Source: DATGLE01 sp035294325 | GTDB lineage: Bacteria; Chloroflexota; Ktedonobacteria; Ktedonobacterales; Ktedonobacteraceae | Length of the DNA: 12,887 bases | NCBI GenBank assembly: GCA_035294325.1 | Contig: DATGLE010000054.1 | Coordinates: forward strand, 1-12,887 | Direction: 5' to 3' | In this document: positions 6,689 to 12,887 of the stretch, piece after piece | Numbering within the stretch: position 1 is the stretch's first letter | Layout: every line of letters starts with the position of its first letter | Program-made: the position numbers and the translations under genes | Notes under the pieces: model-generated | What the model saw: the letters and a program-made list of their open reading frames with translations, nothing else | Database searches by the model: none | Told to the model about the DNA's origin: nothing

Positions 6689-8005
6689 ATGGGTAGCGTA
6701 TTTCGACGACCATCCTGGCCCGATATGACCGACGAAATGTTTGCCGTAGCCTACACCAGCGCCGCATCAAAACGGCTGCAACAGCTTGCCGATGCCTCCG
6801 TTGCCATTAATGCAGCACTCTCTCTCGATGATATGCTCGACCTCATCACAACTCGGGCGCGTGAAATCATCGGTGCCCATCAAGCTATTATCAGCATCAT
6901 TGTCGAGCGGGATCAATCGCAGGCACCGACCACTGTGGATAAGATAGCGCTTTCCGATAAATATGCTGCGTGGCGTGGTTGTAAAGCGCTGCATAGTCAT
7001 GCAGGTATCTGTACTGACTACGTTTATAACACGAATAAGCCGGTGCGCCTCACGCAGAGCGAACTCGAAGCTCAACCAGGCTGGCACGACTTTGCCAGCC
7101 AGGAGGTCGATCATCCACCCATGCGTGGCTGCCTCGCTGCCCCCCTGATCGGGCGCGACGGCCATAACCTCGGCCTGATCCTGCTCTCCGATAAGGAGCA
7201 GGGTGACTTTACTGAAGAGGATGAAGCAACCCTGATGCAGCTCGCCCAGATGGCCGCCATTGCTATCGAGAACATCCAGCTCTATCAGCAAACATGGAAA
7301 TCCGTCCTCGCGCGCGATCACCTCCTCTTCATGGTTTCGCACGATCTCAAGAATCCCCTGGGAGCCATCAAAGGATACGCGCAACTGCTGCAAAGAGAGA
7401 TACAGCGTGAGGGCGCACTCGACACCGAACGCATGCTAGCCATTGTCAACAGGATCGACGCCACGGCAACGCGTATGACCGATCTGATTAACGAACTGCT
7501 CGACCTCTCCCATCTCCAGATCAGCCAGCCACTCGAACTTGTCCGCCGGCCCGTTGACCTGATCGCGCTAATCCAACAAGTCGTAGCGGAACAACAACAG
7601 ACGACGCACCGCCACCAGCTTCGTATTGAGAGTGCCGTAACAGAACTGGTCGGCGATTTTGATGCGGCCCGCATCTCGCGCGTCATTGCCAACCTGATCT
7701 CCAACGCGATCAAATATTCTCCGCGCGCACCGGAGATCACGGTGCAGATTGCGCGCGAGGAAATAGAAGGCGCCCCATATGCGGTTGTGACGGTGCGCGA
7801 TCAGGGCATCGGCATCCCTGCCGAGGATCTGCCCTATATTTTTGAACAGTTCCGGCGGGCCGAGAATGTGATCGGCAGGATCAAAGGCACAGGGATTGGC
7901 CTGGCGAGCGTGCGTCAGATCGTCGAACAGCACGGCGGCACGATCACGGTTGAGAGCGTTGAGGGCGAAGGATCGGCCTTTACCGTGCGCTTGCCTTTAT
8001 CTTAG
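6689..8005 (+). CDS. GAF-domain sensor histidine kinase (soluble, orphan)
   Basis: 438-residue two-component sensor. A GAF domain (about 40-198) includes DMLDLITTRAREIIGAHQA and ends in the linker helix MAAIAIENIQLYQQ. The HisKA dimerisation domain (about 208-275) has the H-box MVSHDLKNPLGAIKGYAQLL with phospho-acceptor His218. The HATPase domain (about 320-438) shows the N box NLISNAIKYSP (335-345), G1 DQGIGIP (371-377), the F box IFEQFRRA and G2 GTGIGLA (400-406), so all catalytic parts are intact. There is no signal peptide or membrane segment, so it should sense a cytoplasmic ligand, redox state or light-type cue through GAF. GAAAGGGG precedes the ATG. No response regulator lies next to it, so its partner must be elsewhere. 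It stands alone on this strand between leftward genes. Confidence 0.95.
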   Translation: MGSVFRRPSWPDMTDEMFAVAYTSAASKRLQQLADASVAINAALSLDDMLDLITTRAREIIGAHQAIISIIVERDQSQAPTTVDKIALSDKYAAWRGCKALHSHAGICTDYVYNTNKPVRLTQSELEAQPGWHDFASQEVDHPPMRGCLAAPLIGRDGHNLGLILLSDKEQGDFTEEDEATLMQLAQMAAIAIENIQLYQQTWKSVLARDHLLFMVSHDLKNPLGAIKGYAQLLQREIQREGALDTERMLAIVNRIDATATRMTDLINELLDLSHLQISQPLELVRRPVDLIALIQQVVAEQQQTTHRHQLRIESAVTELVGDFDAARISRVIANLISNAIKYSPRAPEITVQIAREEIEGAPYAVVTVRDQGIGIPAEDLPYIFEQFRRAENVIGRIKGTGIGLASVRQIVEQHGGTITVESVEGEGSAFTVRLPLS

Positions 8006-8055
8006 AGTGCATCTGACTTCCAACTCCTTTGTAGACTCGCGCCTGCGACGCGAGC

Positions 8056-8118
8056 AGGATAGAGTGTGTTGTGTAAAAAATGCGCGCAGCGTATTTTTTA
8101 CACAACACACTCTATCCT
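8056..8118. terminator. Bidirectional terminator between kinase and SDR genes
   Basis: Exact 26-bp arms (8056-8081 and 8093-8118) flank an 11-base GC-rich loop region. AAAAAA precedes and TTTTTT follows the GC core on both strands, the classic two-way intrinsic terminator layout, with a further 20 bp of symmetric stem outside. It lies 50 bases past the kinase stop and 84 bases past the SDR stop, so it serves both converging genes. Confidence 0.75.
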
Positions 8119-8202
8119 TTTAGCGGCAGAGCCGCGCGAATGCCCGGACCGGGAGGGCGAGGAGGCTGAGAACTGGACACTCCTTAATAGAATTTTCGAA
8201 GA

Positions 8203-8946
8203 TTACGGCCAGCTTGTCTCTGTTACGGGCGTGACGATCATCTCCTGCACCGCCGACTCCGCTGGCATGCGCGCGGCGAAGACAATCGCGGAGGCAACGT
8301 TGGCCGGATCCTGCAAGTTCTCCTGCTCCGGTAGAGGGATGCCCTGATCCACGAAACGGTCAAAAAAGTGGGTGCGCATGCCACCGGGAATGATGGTGGT
8401 GACGCGGATGCCATGCTCTCGCCCTTCGACGCTCAGGCCGCGGCTGAAGCCGACGATGCCCCATTTCGAGGCGTGGTAGGCTGAGGCATTCGCCCATGCG
8501 CGAACGGCAGCAGTCGAGGCGATGTTGATGATGTGGCCTGATCGCTGCCGGCGCATCAAGGAGAGGGCCGCCTTCGCGAAGAGGAATGGGCCGCGCAGAT
8601 TGATATTGATGACCTGATCCCACTGCTCGACGCTCATCTCGGAGACCGGTAGCGTATGATCGATGGCAGCGCAGTTCACGACGATATCCAGGCGTCCCAG
8701 TTGCCGGCTCACCGTCTCTACCGCCGCGAAGACCCCTTCGGCACTGCTCACATCACAGCGGAGCGCGATGCAGCGCGCATCCTGCGCCTCCAGATCGTGA
8801 CAGACGCGCTCGACTGCTGCCTGGTTGATATCGAGGCAGGCAACCATGCAGCCGGCCTGGGCGAAGGCGCGCGCGGTGGCTTCGCCCAGGCCGCTGCCGG
8901 CCCCGGTCACTAACACGACTTTTCCTGTAAGTTCTCGTTCTTTCAT
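8203..8946 (-). CDS. Short-chain dehydrogenase/reductase (SDR)
   Basis: 247-residue classical SDR, the usual family length. Cofactor site: TGAGSGLG (14-21) and Asp39 at the end of the second strand (CLDIN), which favours NAD(H) over NADP(H). CDVSS (64-68) and VNCAA (90-94) are also typical. The active site shows Asn116 (NLRG), Ser144 (IAST), Tyr157 and Lys161 (YHASK). PGGM (187-190) follows as in the family. GAGGG lies upstream of the ATG. The substrate is not predictable from sequence. It is the last leftward gene after three glycosyltransferases, so it could modify a sugar or lipid precursor, but a palindromic element separates it from them and it may have its own promoter. Confidence 0.93.
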   Translation of the reverse strand: MKERELTGKVVLVTGAGSGLGEATARAFAQAGCMVACLDINQAAVERVCHDLEAQDARCIALRCDVSSAEGVFAAVETVSRQLGRLDIVVNCAAIDHTLPVSEMSVEQWDQVININLRGPFLFAKAALSLMRRQRSGHIINIASTAAVRAWANASAYHASKWGIVGFSRGLSVEGREHGIRVTTIIPGGMRTHFFDRFVDQGIPLPEQENLQDPANVASAIVFAARMPAESAVQEMIVTPVTETSWP

Positions 8947-9002
8947 GTATGGTTCCCTCTATATGTTTTTCTGTGCGTACAGGATGGATACCGGGGATGC
9001 CG

Positions 9003-9167
9003 GTAGGGGCGCGGCGCAGGCTGAGAGGGGTTGAAGGGAGGTGGGGGCCTGGCGCAAGCCCGCCCTGTCGTCAATATGAACCGTTGGGTTTTTTTGGGAT
9101 GAAAAGCGGGCTTGCGCCAGGCCCCCACCTCCCCAATCGCCCCACCCAGCCTGCGCCGCGCCCCTAC
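9003..9167. repeat. MITE-like palindromic element, copy 1 (full)
   Basis: The 21-bp terminal inverted repeats are perfect: GTAGGGGCGCGGCGCAGG... at 9003-9023 and its inverse at 9147-9167. Inside, 9037-9063 and 9106-9132 form a second perfect 27-bp inverted repeat around a 42-base AT-richer centre with a run of seven Ts. The stretches between outer and inner arms also pair imperfectly, so the whole folds as one hairpin. It has no coding capacity. A related copy lies at 11394-11520. The right end overlaps the GT2 stop codon at 9164-9166. No target-site duplication is evident. Confidence 0.72.
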
Positions 9168-10018
9168 ACCATCCGGGCATCCTCCTTCATGGTATGCAGG
9201 TATTCTTGCGCCAGTTCAGCGAAGAGTTCGGTGGCGTTACGGTGGCGGTCCTCAACATTAGTGGGCAGGCCGAGATGATAGGTCCCACTGGGCAGGATGC
9301 CACAGCCGCCATACTTGCAGAGCAGCAGAAATTGCGCGACGACCTCCTCACCGGCATGCTCGGGAGGCAGGCGTCGCCACCAGGAGAAGCCGCCAACGCT
9401 CAGCAGCTTCTCCCGATCATAGAGCACGTTGGCCCCGCCAACCCAGGCCACTTTGTAGCGCACAACCTGCCCCGGCACGACCAGTTGCTGCTCCAGGTGC
9501 AGGGGATTGGCAGCATTATTGATGAGGTGGCGCTCCCATGGAATGCTCCTCTCATTGAATGGCTCGGGTTCAACCGGGCCACTCCACAGCTCGATCTTCT
9601 GCTGGTATGGCCGCACATCGTCGAGATATTCCAGCCCCGTCGCCGCGCAGCCGACAAAGCCACAGCCTTCCTGGCGCAGCACGTCGAGCATGCGCCGCAT
9701 CACCTCTGGCTCAAGCAGTACATCATCGTCGAGAAAATGCACATACGGCGCACGGCTCTGTTCGAGCAAGAAGTGGCGCTGTTCCGCCATGCCCTGGCGT
9801 GGCAAATGACGGTGCAGCGTCACACGATGGCCGCGCCAGCGCAGTGCCCGCACCAGCGTCTGAATCTCAATGCTCTCCAGGTAGCCAGATCCTTCCTCGG
9901 TCTGATCGGAGACCACGACATCGAAGCCGGTAAAGCTCTGCCCGACCAGACTTGCCAGCACAACGGCCAGACCCGTCTTACGCCGGTATGTCGGGATCAG
10001 CACATCTACCAGTGCCAC
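9164..10018 (-). CDS. Family 2 (GT-A) glycosyltransferase
   Basis: 284-residue cytoplasmic or membrane-associated glycosyltransferase that would use a nucleotide-sugar donor. The N terminus VDVLIPTYRRKTGLAVVLASL matches the GT2 nucleotide-binding fold (first 20 residues IPTYRR motif region), and VHFLDDDVLLEPEVM holds the metal-binding DxD as Asp97-Asp99. WVGGANVLYDREKLLSVGGF is the usual acceptor-side loop, and EHAGEEVVAQFLL supplies the candidate catalytic acidic residues. There is no membrane helix. The GTG start at 10018 lies 2 bases after the upstream gene's stop with GGAGGTGA inside that gene's end, indicating translational coupling. The C terminus runs into the palindromic element: the last residues DARMV are followed by a TAG formed by the element's terminal repeat. 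The exact sugar is unknown. Confidence 0.88.
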   Translation of the reverse strand: MALVDVLIPTYRRKTGLAVVLASLVGQSFTGFDVVVSDQTEEGSGYLESIEIQTLVRALRWRGHRVTLHRHLPRQGMAEQRHFLLEQSRAPYVHFLDDDVLLEPEVMRRMLDVLRQEGCGFVGCAATGLEYLDDVRPYQQKIELWSGPVEPEPFNERSIPWERHLINNAANPLHLEQQLVVPGQVVRYKVAWVGGANVLYDREKLLSVGGFSWWRRLPPEHAGEEVVAQFLLLCKYGGCGILPSGTYHLGLPTNVEDRHRNATELFAELAQEYLHTMKEDARMV

Positions 10019-10020
10019 AG

Positions 10021-11340
10021 TTACTTCACCTCCTCCGCCGATGGCGAGGTGCTGCCGGACCAGAATGGCGGCGTTAGCGCGGCCCGTTCGGCCAGCAGCG
10101 TCTCGTAGAGTGAGGCGGTACGCAGCGCGACAATCTGCCAGGTGAATTCCTGTTCCACCCGCGCGCGCGCTGCCCGTCCCATGTGCCCACGCATCTCCTT
10201 ATCGCTGAGAAGCCGGTACAGCCGCTCCGCAAGGGCCTCTGGATCGCGCGGGGGCACCAGGAAGCCCGTCTGGCCGTCCACAACGGTGTAGGGAATACCC
10301 CCCACAGCCGAACCGACCACGGGCCGGCCACAGGCCATCGCCTCCAGCGGCGTCAGGCCGAACGGCTCATACCACGGCGTCGTCACAGCAACATCGCCCG
10401 CGCTGTAGAAGTAGCGCAGGATATCCGGCTGTCGCTTGCCCGTGAAGTGGACACGCTCCAGCACACCGAGTTCCGACGCGAGGCGCTGCAACTCATCAAT
10501 CTCCGGGGTGGCGACGGGGTTCGGCTCTACTGTCTCGCCGCCGACGATCAGCAGTGTCACCGGGGGCAGCGACGAGCCGAAGCCATACCTGTGCACCAGC
10601 AGCGCCAGCGCCCGCACGATGTTGCGCACATCCTTGCGCGGTAGCAGGCGCCCGACATAGACGATCACCAGCCCCTCCTGGTCTACCCCGATATGCTGCC
10701 GCGCCTGCGCTTGTGTCAATGGACGAAACCTCTTGATATTCACAGCCGAGGGGATGGTTACTATCTTGCCTGGATCGGCAAGATAGTCGTTAATCAGCTC
10801 TCTGCGCTCGTTGGGACACTGCGCGATGAGCTTATCAACATACTGGATGACCTCTTTCTCGATGGCGATGCGATCCCCAGGGCTGGTATCGACAGCTTTC
10901 TGGTGACGCCGCTTGGTCTTGCCCATCGCGTGGAAGATCTGCACGACGGGGATGCCGAGTCGCCTGCGCAGTTCGGTGGCAACCCAACCCGACATCCAGA
11001 AATTGCCATGCAGCAGATCATAGCGGATCTCCTCGCGCATCATAAAATGTTGCAGGGCATCGCGGAACTCGCCCATAAAAGGCCAGAGTTCGTCTTTGGG
11101 ACACGGCTCCGGCGGTCCGGCTGGCAGGTGGACAACGCGGATTCCGCGCGCCCAATCGACGATTTCGGGCATATCGCTGCTATCGCGGCGCGTGAATATA
11201 TCTATCCTGTAGCCACGCGTTGCAAGGTGGCGACTCACTTCATCGACATACACATTTTGTCCGCCGGCATCGGCGCCTCCCAGGAGGGCTAACGGGCTGG
11301 CGTGTTCGCTCAAAAACGCTATACGTGTCGGTCTATCCAT
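10021..11340 (-). CDS. GT-B glycosyltransferase, GT4 family (MshA/sucrose-phosphate-synthase-like)
   Basis: 439-residue retaining glycosyltransferase. The N-terminal half has the loop GGADAGGQNVYVDEVSRHLA (21-40), characteristic of MshA-type and sucrose-synthase-like GT4 enzymes. The C-terminal half has YVGRLLPRKD (228-237; Arg231 and Lys236 positioned for donor phosphates) and the E-x7-E motif EPFGLTPLE (Glu325, Glu333), followed by AMACGRPVVGSAVGGI. The ATG at 11340 is chosen because the protein fold begins here (RIAFLSEHASPLALLGG) and GAGAGGAA lies upstream. The frame stays open to 11559 only because it crosses the palindromic element, and that extension has no homology-like features. It overlaps no gene, and its 3' end carries the ribosome site of the GT2 gene. 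It probably builds a surface glycan or glycolipid with its neighbours. Confidence 0.91.
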   Translation of the reverse strand: MDRPTRIAFLSEHASPLALLGGADAGGQNVYVDEVSRHLATRGYRIDIFTRRDSSDMPEIVDWARGIRVVHLPAGPPEPCPKDELWPFMGEFRDALQHFMMREEIRYDLLHGNFWMSGWVATELRRRLGIPVVQIFHAMGKTKRRHQKAVDTSPGDRIAIEKEVIQYVDKLIAQCPNERRELINDYLADPGKIVTIPSAVNIKRFRPLTQAQARQHIGVDQEGLVIVYVGRLLPRKDVRNIVRALALLVHRYGFGSSLPPVTLLIVGGETVEPNPVATPEIDELQRLASELGVLERVHFTGKRQPDILRYFYSAGDVAVTTPWYEPFGLTPLEAMACGRPVVGSAVGGIPYTVVDGQTGFLVPPRDPEALAERLYRLLSDKEMRGHMGRAARARVEQEFTWQIVALRTASLYETLLAERAALTPPFWSGSTSPSAEEVK

Positions 11341-11393
11341 CGATTTTCTTCCTCTCGTATATTGCGGCAATTGCCGGGCGTCATGGAAGCCGC

Positions 11394-11520
11394 GTAGGGG
11401 CGCGGCGCAGGCTGGGAGGGGTATGGAGCGGTGGGGGCCGATGCGCAAGCCCGCCCATCGTTCCAGATCATCCCCCATTCGTTTTTGGCAACCCGGCGCG
11501 GGCTGGCGCCAGGCCCCTAC
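11394..11520. repeat. MITE-like palindromic element, copy 2 (right arm shortened)
   Basis: It starts with the same GTAGGGGCGCGGCGCAGG as copy 1 and stays clearly similar for about 67 bases, through GGTGGGGGCC and GCGCAAGCCCGCC. The right side reads GCGGGCTGGCGCCAGGCC and then goes straight to CCCTAC. About 40 bases that copy 1 has between inner and outer arms are absent, as if lost by recombination between the short CCCC runs. It lies between two glycosyltransferase genes. Confidence 0.68.
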
Positions 11521-11562
11521 AGCAGCCCTGCATTCCCGCTTCTGGTTGTTACATCTCATAAT

Positions 11563-12546
11563 TTACCCACCAACGCTGACTTGCGCTGGGCGCGCCGGCG
11601 CCACATCTAGCACCCGCGCAAAAGCGGCATTCCAATCGCGAATAAAGCGTTCGAGTCCGAAGCGTTCGCGTGCTACTTTTCGCGCGTTCTCGCCCAGACG
11701 CCGGGCCTGCGCCGGGTCGGTTAGCAGTTGACGCATGCGCTCGATCAGTTCATCAACATCGCAGGAGATGTAGCCATTGTGGCCGTTCTCAATGACGGTG
11801 GGTAGTTCGGTTGTCGCCAGAGCCACGACAGGCATGCCTATCGTCATGGCCTCGATCACTGCGAGCGGCAGGCTGGTATAGCGCATGGGACTGAACAGGA
11901 AGCGATAGTCGGCAACGAGCCTGTGCAGGTGGCGATACGGCACATCGCCCAGCCCGCCAAACTGCTCGGTCTCCATGCCCACAGCATCGAGCGGAATAAT
12001 CTCGCGCGCCTGCAAGAAGAGATCGTAGCCAGCGATGCGCGGCCGCTTCTGCATGCCGTTCACTGCGGTGATACCGCGTGCGAGAACTCCCTGGTAGCAT
12101 ATAGATGGATTAATGGCGACGCTGTGCTCGATAACTATCGTCGGGGTACGACCATTGTCCCACATCAGACGGTTGTAATGAGTTACATGCACCAGCAGCA
12201 CTTCTGGATCATCGATAGGATGGCGCGTGTCGCTGGCATGGGGTCTGGGGGTATTATGCTCCAGATAGATTTTAGGCAGACGGCGCTGCTCTGAACTGAG
12301 TATTTCATACTGGTCTTCAAAGAAGTTCTGCGGCGTCTGATGGATTACCAGATCAAGCTTTAAATTGCGCACTTCCTCAGCCGGCACCTCGCGCACATAT
12401 TCGGGTAGATCAAAGGTGGGGCCTCTGCCGCCATAGCCCTGCGGGCGCCCTGGCTTGACCGGCACATACCAGTCGTGGTCAATGCGCGCCAGGCTGTTAA
12501 GATAGCTTCCATGAATGTGCCATATCAGAATCTTCAAACGCCTCAT
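11563..12546 (-). CDS. GT-B glycosyltransferase, GT4-like (divergent)
   Basis: 327-residue protein resembling group 1 glycosyltransferases. The N-terminal half (LKILIWHIHGSYLNSLARI, then IYLEHNTPRPH at about 93-103) looks like an acceptor domain. The C-terminal half shows RFLFSPMRYTSLPLAVIEAM (215-234), the family's donor-site region, then GMPVVALATTELPTVIENG. The usual E-x7-E is altered: Glu232 is present but the first Glu is Thr224. AGGAGGAAGG precedes the ATG at 12546 at about 9 bases. It is the first gene of the leftward glycosyltransferase set, with 222 bases including a palindromic element before the next gene, so co-transcription is plausible but not certain. The donor sugar and acceptor are unknown. 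The missing Glu may mean a different donor geometry. Confidence 0.83.
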   Translation of the reverse strand: MRRLKILIWHIHGSYLNSLARIDHDWYVPVKPGRPQGYGGRGPTFDLPEYVREVPAEEVRNLKLDLVIHQTPQNFFEDQYEILSSEQRRLPKIYLEHNTPRPHASDTRHPIDDPEVLLVHVTHYNRLMWDNGRTPTIVIEHSVAINPSICYQGVLARGITAVNGMQKRPRIAGYDLFLQAREIIPLDAVGMETEQFGGLGDVPYRHLHRLVADYRFLFSPMRYTSLPLAVIEAMTIGMPVVALATTELPTVIENGHNGYISCDVDELIERMRQLLTDPAQARRLGENARKVARERFGLERFIRDWNAAFARVLDVAPARPAQVSVGG

Positions 12547-12569
12547 GGTAATCCTTCCTCCTGATCTGT

Positions 12570-12749
12570 ATACGACGGAACCTCATCCCCATACGACGGA
12601 ACCTCATCCCCATACGACGCGACCTCATCCCCATACGACGCGACCTCATCCCCATACGACGCGACCTCATCCCCATACGACGCGACCTCATCCCTATACG
12701 ACGCGACCTCATCCCCATACGACGGAACCTCATCCCCATACGACGGGGC
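12570..12749. repeat. 21-bp tandem repeat, 8 full copies plus a partial
   Basis: Each unit is ATACGACG, then two variable bases (GA or CG), then ACCTCATCCCC. Full copies begin at 12570, 12591, 12612, 12633, 12654, 12675, 12696 and 12717; a partial one starts at 12738. Copies 1, 2 and 8 carry GA and copies 3-7 carry CG. Copy 6 ends in T instead of C. The GA-type units therefore sit at both outer edges. The period equals two helical turns. There are no spacers. Confidence 0.95.
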
Positions 12750-12754
12750 AAACC

Positions 12755-12830
12755 AGACGGGGGCAAGCCCCGTCTCTACATCTGACGGTTCACAGGAATG
12801 GGAATGTAGAGACGGGGCTTGCCCCCGTCT
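12755..12830. repeat. Inverted repeat with perfect 27-bp arms
   Basis: Arms at 12755-12781 and 12804-12830 (core GGGGGCAAGCCCCGTCTC) are exact inverse complements around a 22-base loop. Each arm also contains a small internal hairpin (GGGGC-AA-GCCCC). It is non-coding and resembles a dispersed palindromic element. It directly adjoins the tandem repeats on both sides. Confidence 0.75.
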
Positions 12831-12868
12831 TCCGATCCCCGTCTTCCGATCCCCGTCTTTCCATCCCT
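12827..12868. repeat. 14-bp tandem repeat, about 3 copies
   Basis: GTCTTCCGATCCCC occurs at 12827-12840 and 12841-12854, followed by a third copy with three mismatches (12855-12868). The first copy overlaps the end of the inverted repeat's right arm. Confidence 0.7.
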
Positions 12869-12887
12869 ACCCTGCCTTAAACATCTT

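Larger units (their letters stand above)
12547..12887. other. Repeat-filled intergenic region upstream of the glycosyltransferases
   Basis: Apart from the ribosome site of the leftward gene (AGGAGG just left of the tandem array), nearly every base belongs to one of three repeat structures: a 21-bp tandem array, a 27-bp-arm inverted repeat and a 14-bp tandem repeat. No convincing -10/-35 pair is visible in the non-repeat remainder. The promoter for the glycosyltransferase genes must lie within the repeats or beyond the window. Long open frames across it exist only because 21 is a multiple of 3. Confidence 0.6.

Noticed and set aside
9194..10108. 304-residue rightward frame opposite the GT2 gene
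   Set aside because: The GT2 frame on the other strand has a DxD motif and a coupled start. The rightward frame is a high-GC shadow.
11341..11559. 73-residue N-terminal extension of the GT4 gene starting at 11559
   Set aside because: The extension translates a palindromic element and adjoining non-coding DNA. The protein fold and a ribosome site support ATG 11340.
8203..12546. A complete polysaccharide or mycothiol-type pathway
   Set aside because: Only three glycosyltransferases and one SDR are present, with no polymerase, flippase or deacetylase. Similarity to MshA-type enzymes does not establish the pathway.
12570..12749. CRISPR array
   Set aside because: Units are directly adjacent with no variable spacers, the unit is only 21 bp and no cas gene is present.
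12543..12866. A leftward frame (GDEVASY repeats) whose TGA overlaps the glycosyltransferase ATG as ATGA, suggesting a coupled upstream gene
   Set aside because: Between the preceding in-frame TAG and this TGA there is no ATG, GTG or TTG codon, and the frame consists of non-coding repeats.
12497..12880. Open frames on both strands across the 21-bp array encoding heptad-repeat peptides
   Set aside because: The repeat length is divisible by 3, so frames stay open automatically. The peptides are low-complexity, and neither frame has a good ribosome site or family motif.

Overview
The window looks like a piece of a moderately GC-rich bacterial chromosome, most likely Chloroflexota and within it the Ktedonobacteria. 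That placement rests on the style of the ECF sigma factor, the DUF2231-Rieske fusion, the soluble GAF histidine kinase, a lipoprotein GH10 xylanase and the dense GC-rich palindromic repeats. It is inference and was not tested by any search. There are no RNA genes, transposases, CRISPR arrays or phage genes. Eleven protein genes are supported. Four start at GTG, and several of the longest open frames overshoot the real start.

Left part (1-4472). A leftward GH10 endo-xylanase lipoprotein runs off the left edge. A leftward aldo/keto reductase follows. A 516-bp divergent gap then holds a palindromic repeat element and a long hairpin. A rightward YtxH-like membrane protein with internal repeats converges on a leftward ECF sigma factor, and the 31-bp-arm palindrome between them contains the sigma factor's stop codon.

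Middle (4381-8202). A leftward pair, a SAM methyltransferase followed by a DUF2231-Rieske protein, forms a tight operon ending at an 83-bp palindrome with perfect 40-bp arms. It diverges from a lone rightward GAF-HisKA-HATPase sensor kinase. The gap between them carries a perfect -10 hexamer inside a ten-base palindrome, so it may be read in both directions. The kinase converges on an SDR gene across another long hairpin.

Right part (8203-12887). Genes run leftward: GT-B glycosyltransferase, GT-B glycosyltransferase, GT2 glycosyltransferase, SDR oxidoreductase. This suggests a cell-surface glycan or glycolipid locus. Two copies of one MITE-like element (starting GTAGGGGCGCGG) sit in this cluster, and one supplies the stop codon of the GT2 gene. 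Upstream of the first glycosyltransferase lies a repeat-rich stretch: eight copies of a 21-bp tandem repeat, a 27-bp-arm inverted repeat and a 14-bp tandem repeat.

The most unusual feature is the set of four very long, perfect or near-perfect palindromes with unrelated arm sequences (2532-2590, 3544-3609, 4381-4463, 8056-8118). Two look like bidirectional terminators. One, at 4381-4463, has the A/T tracts around its GC core in the opposite order.
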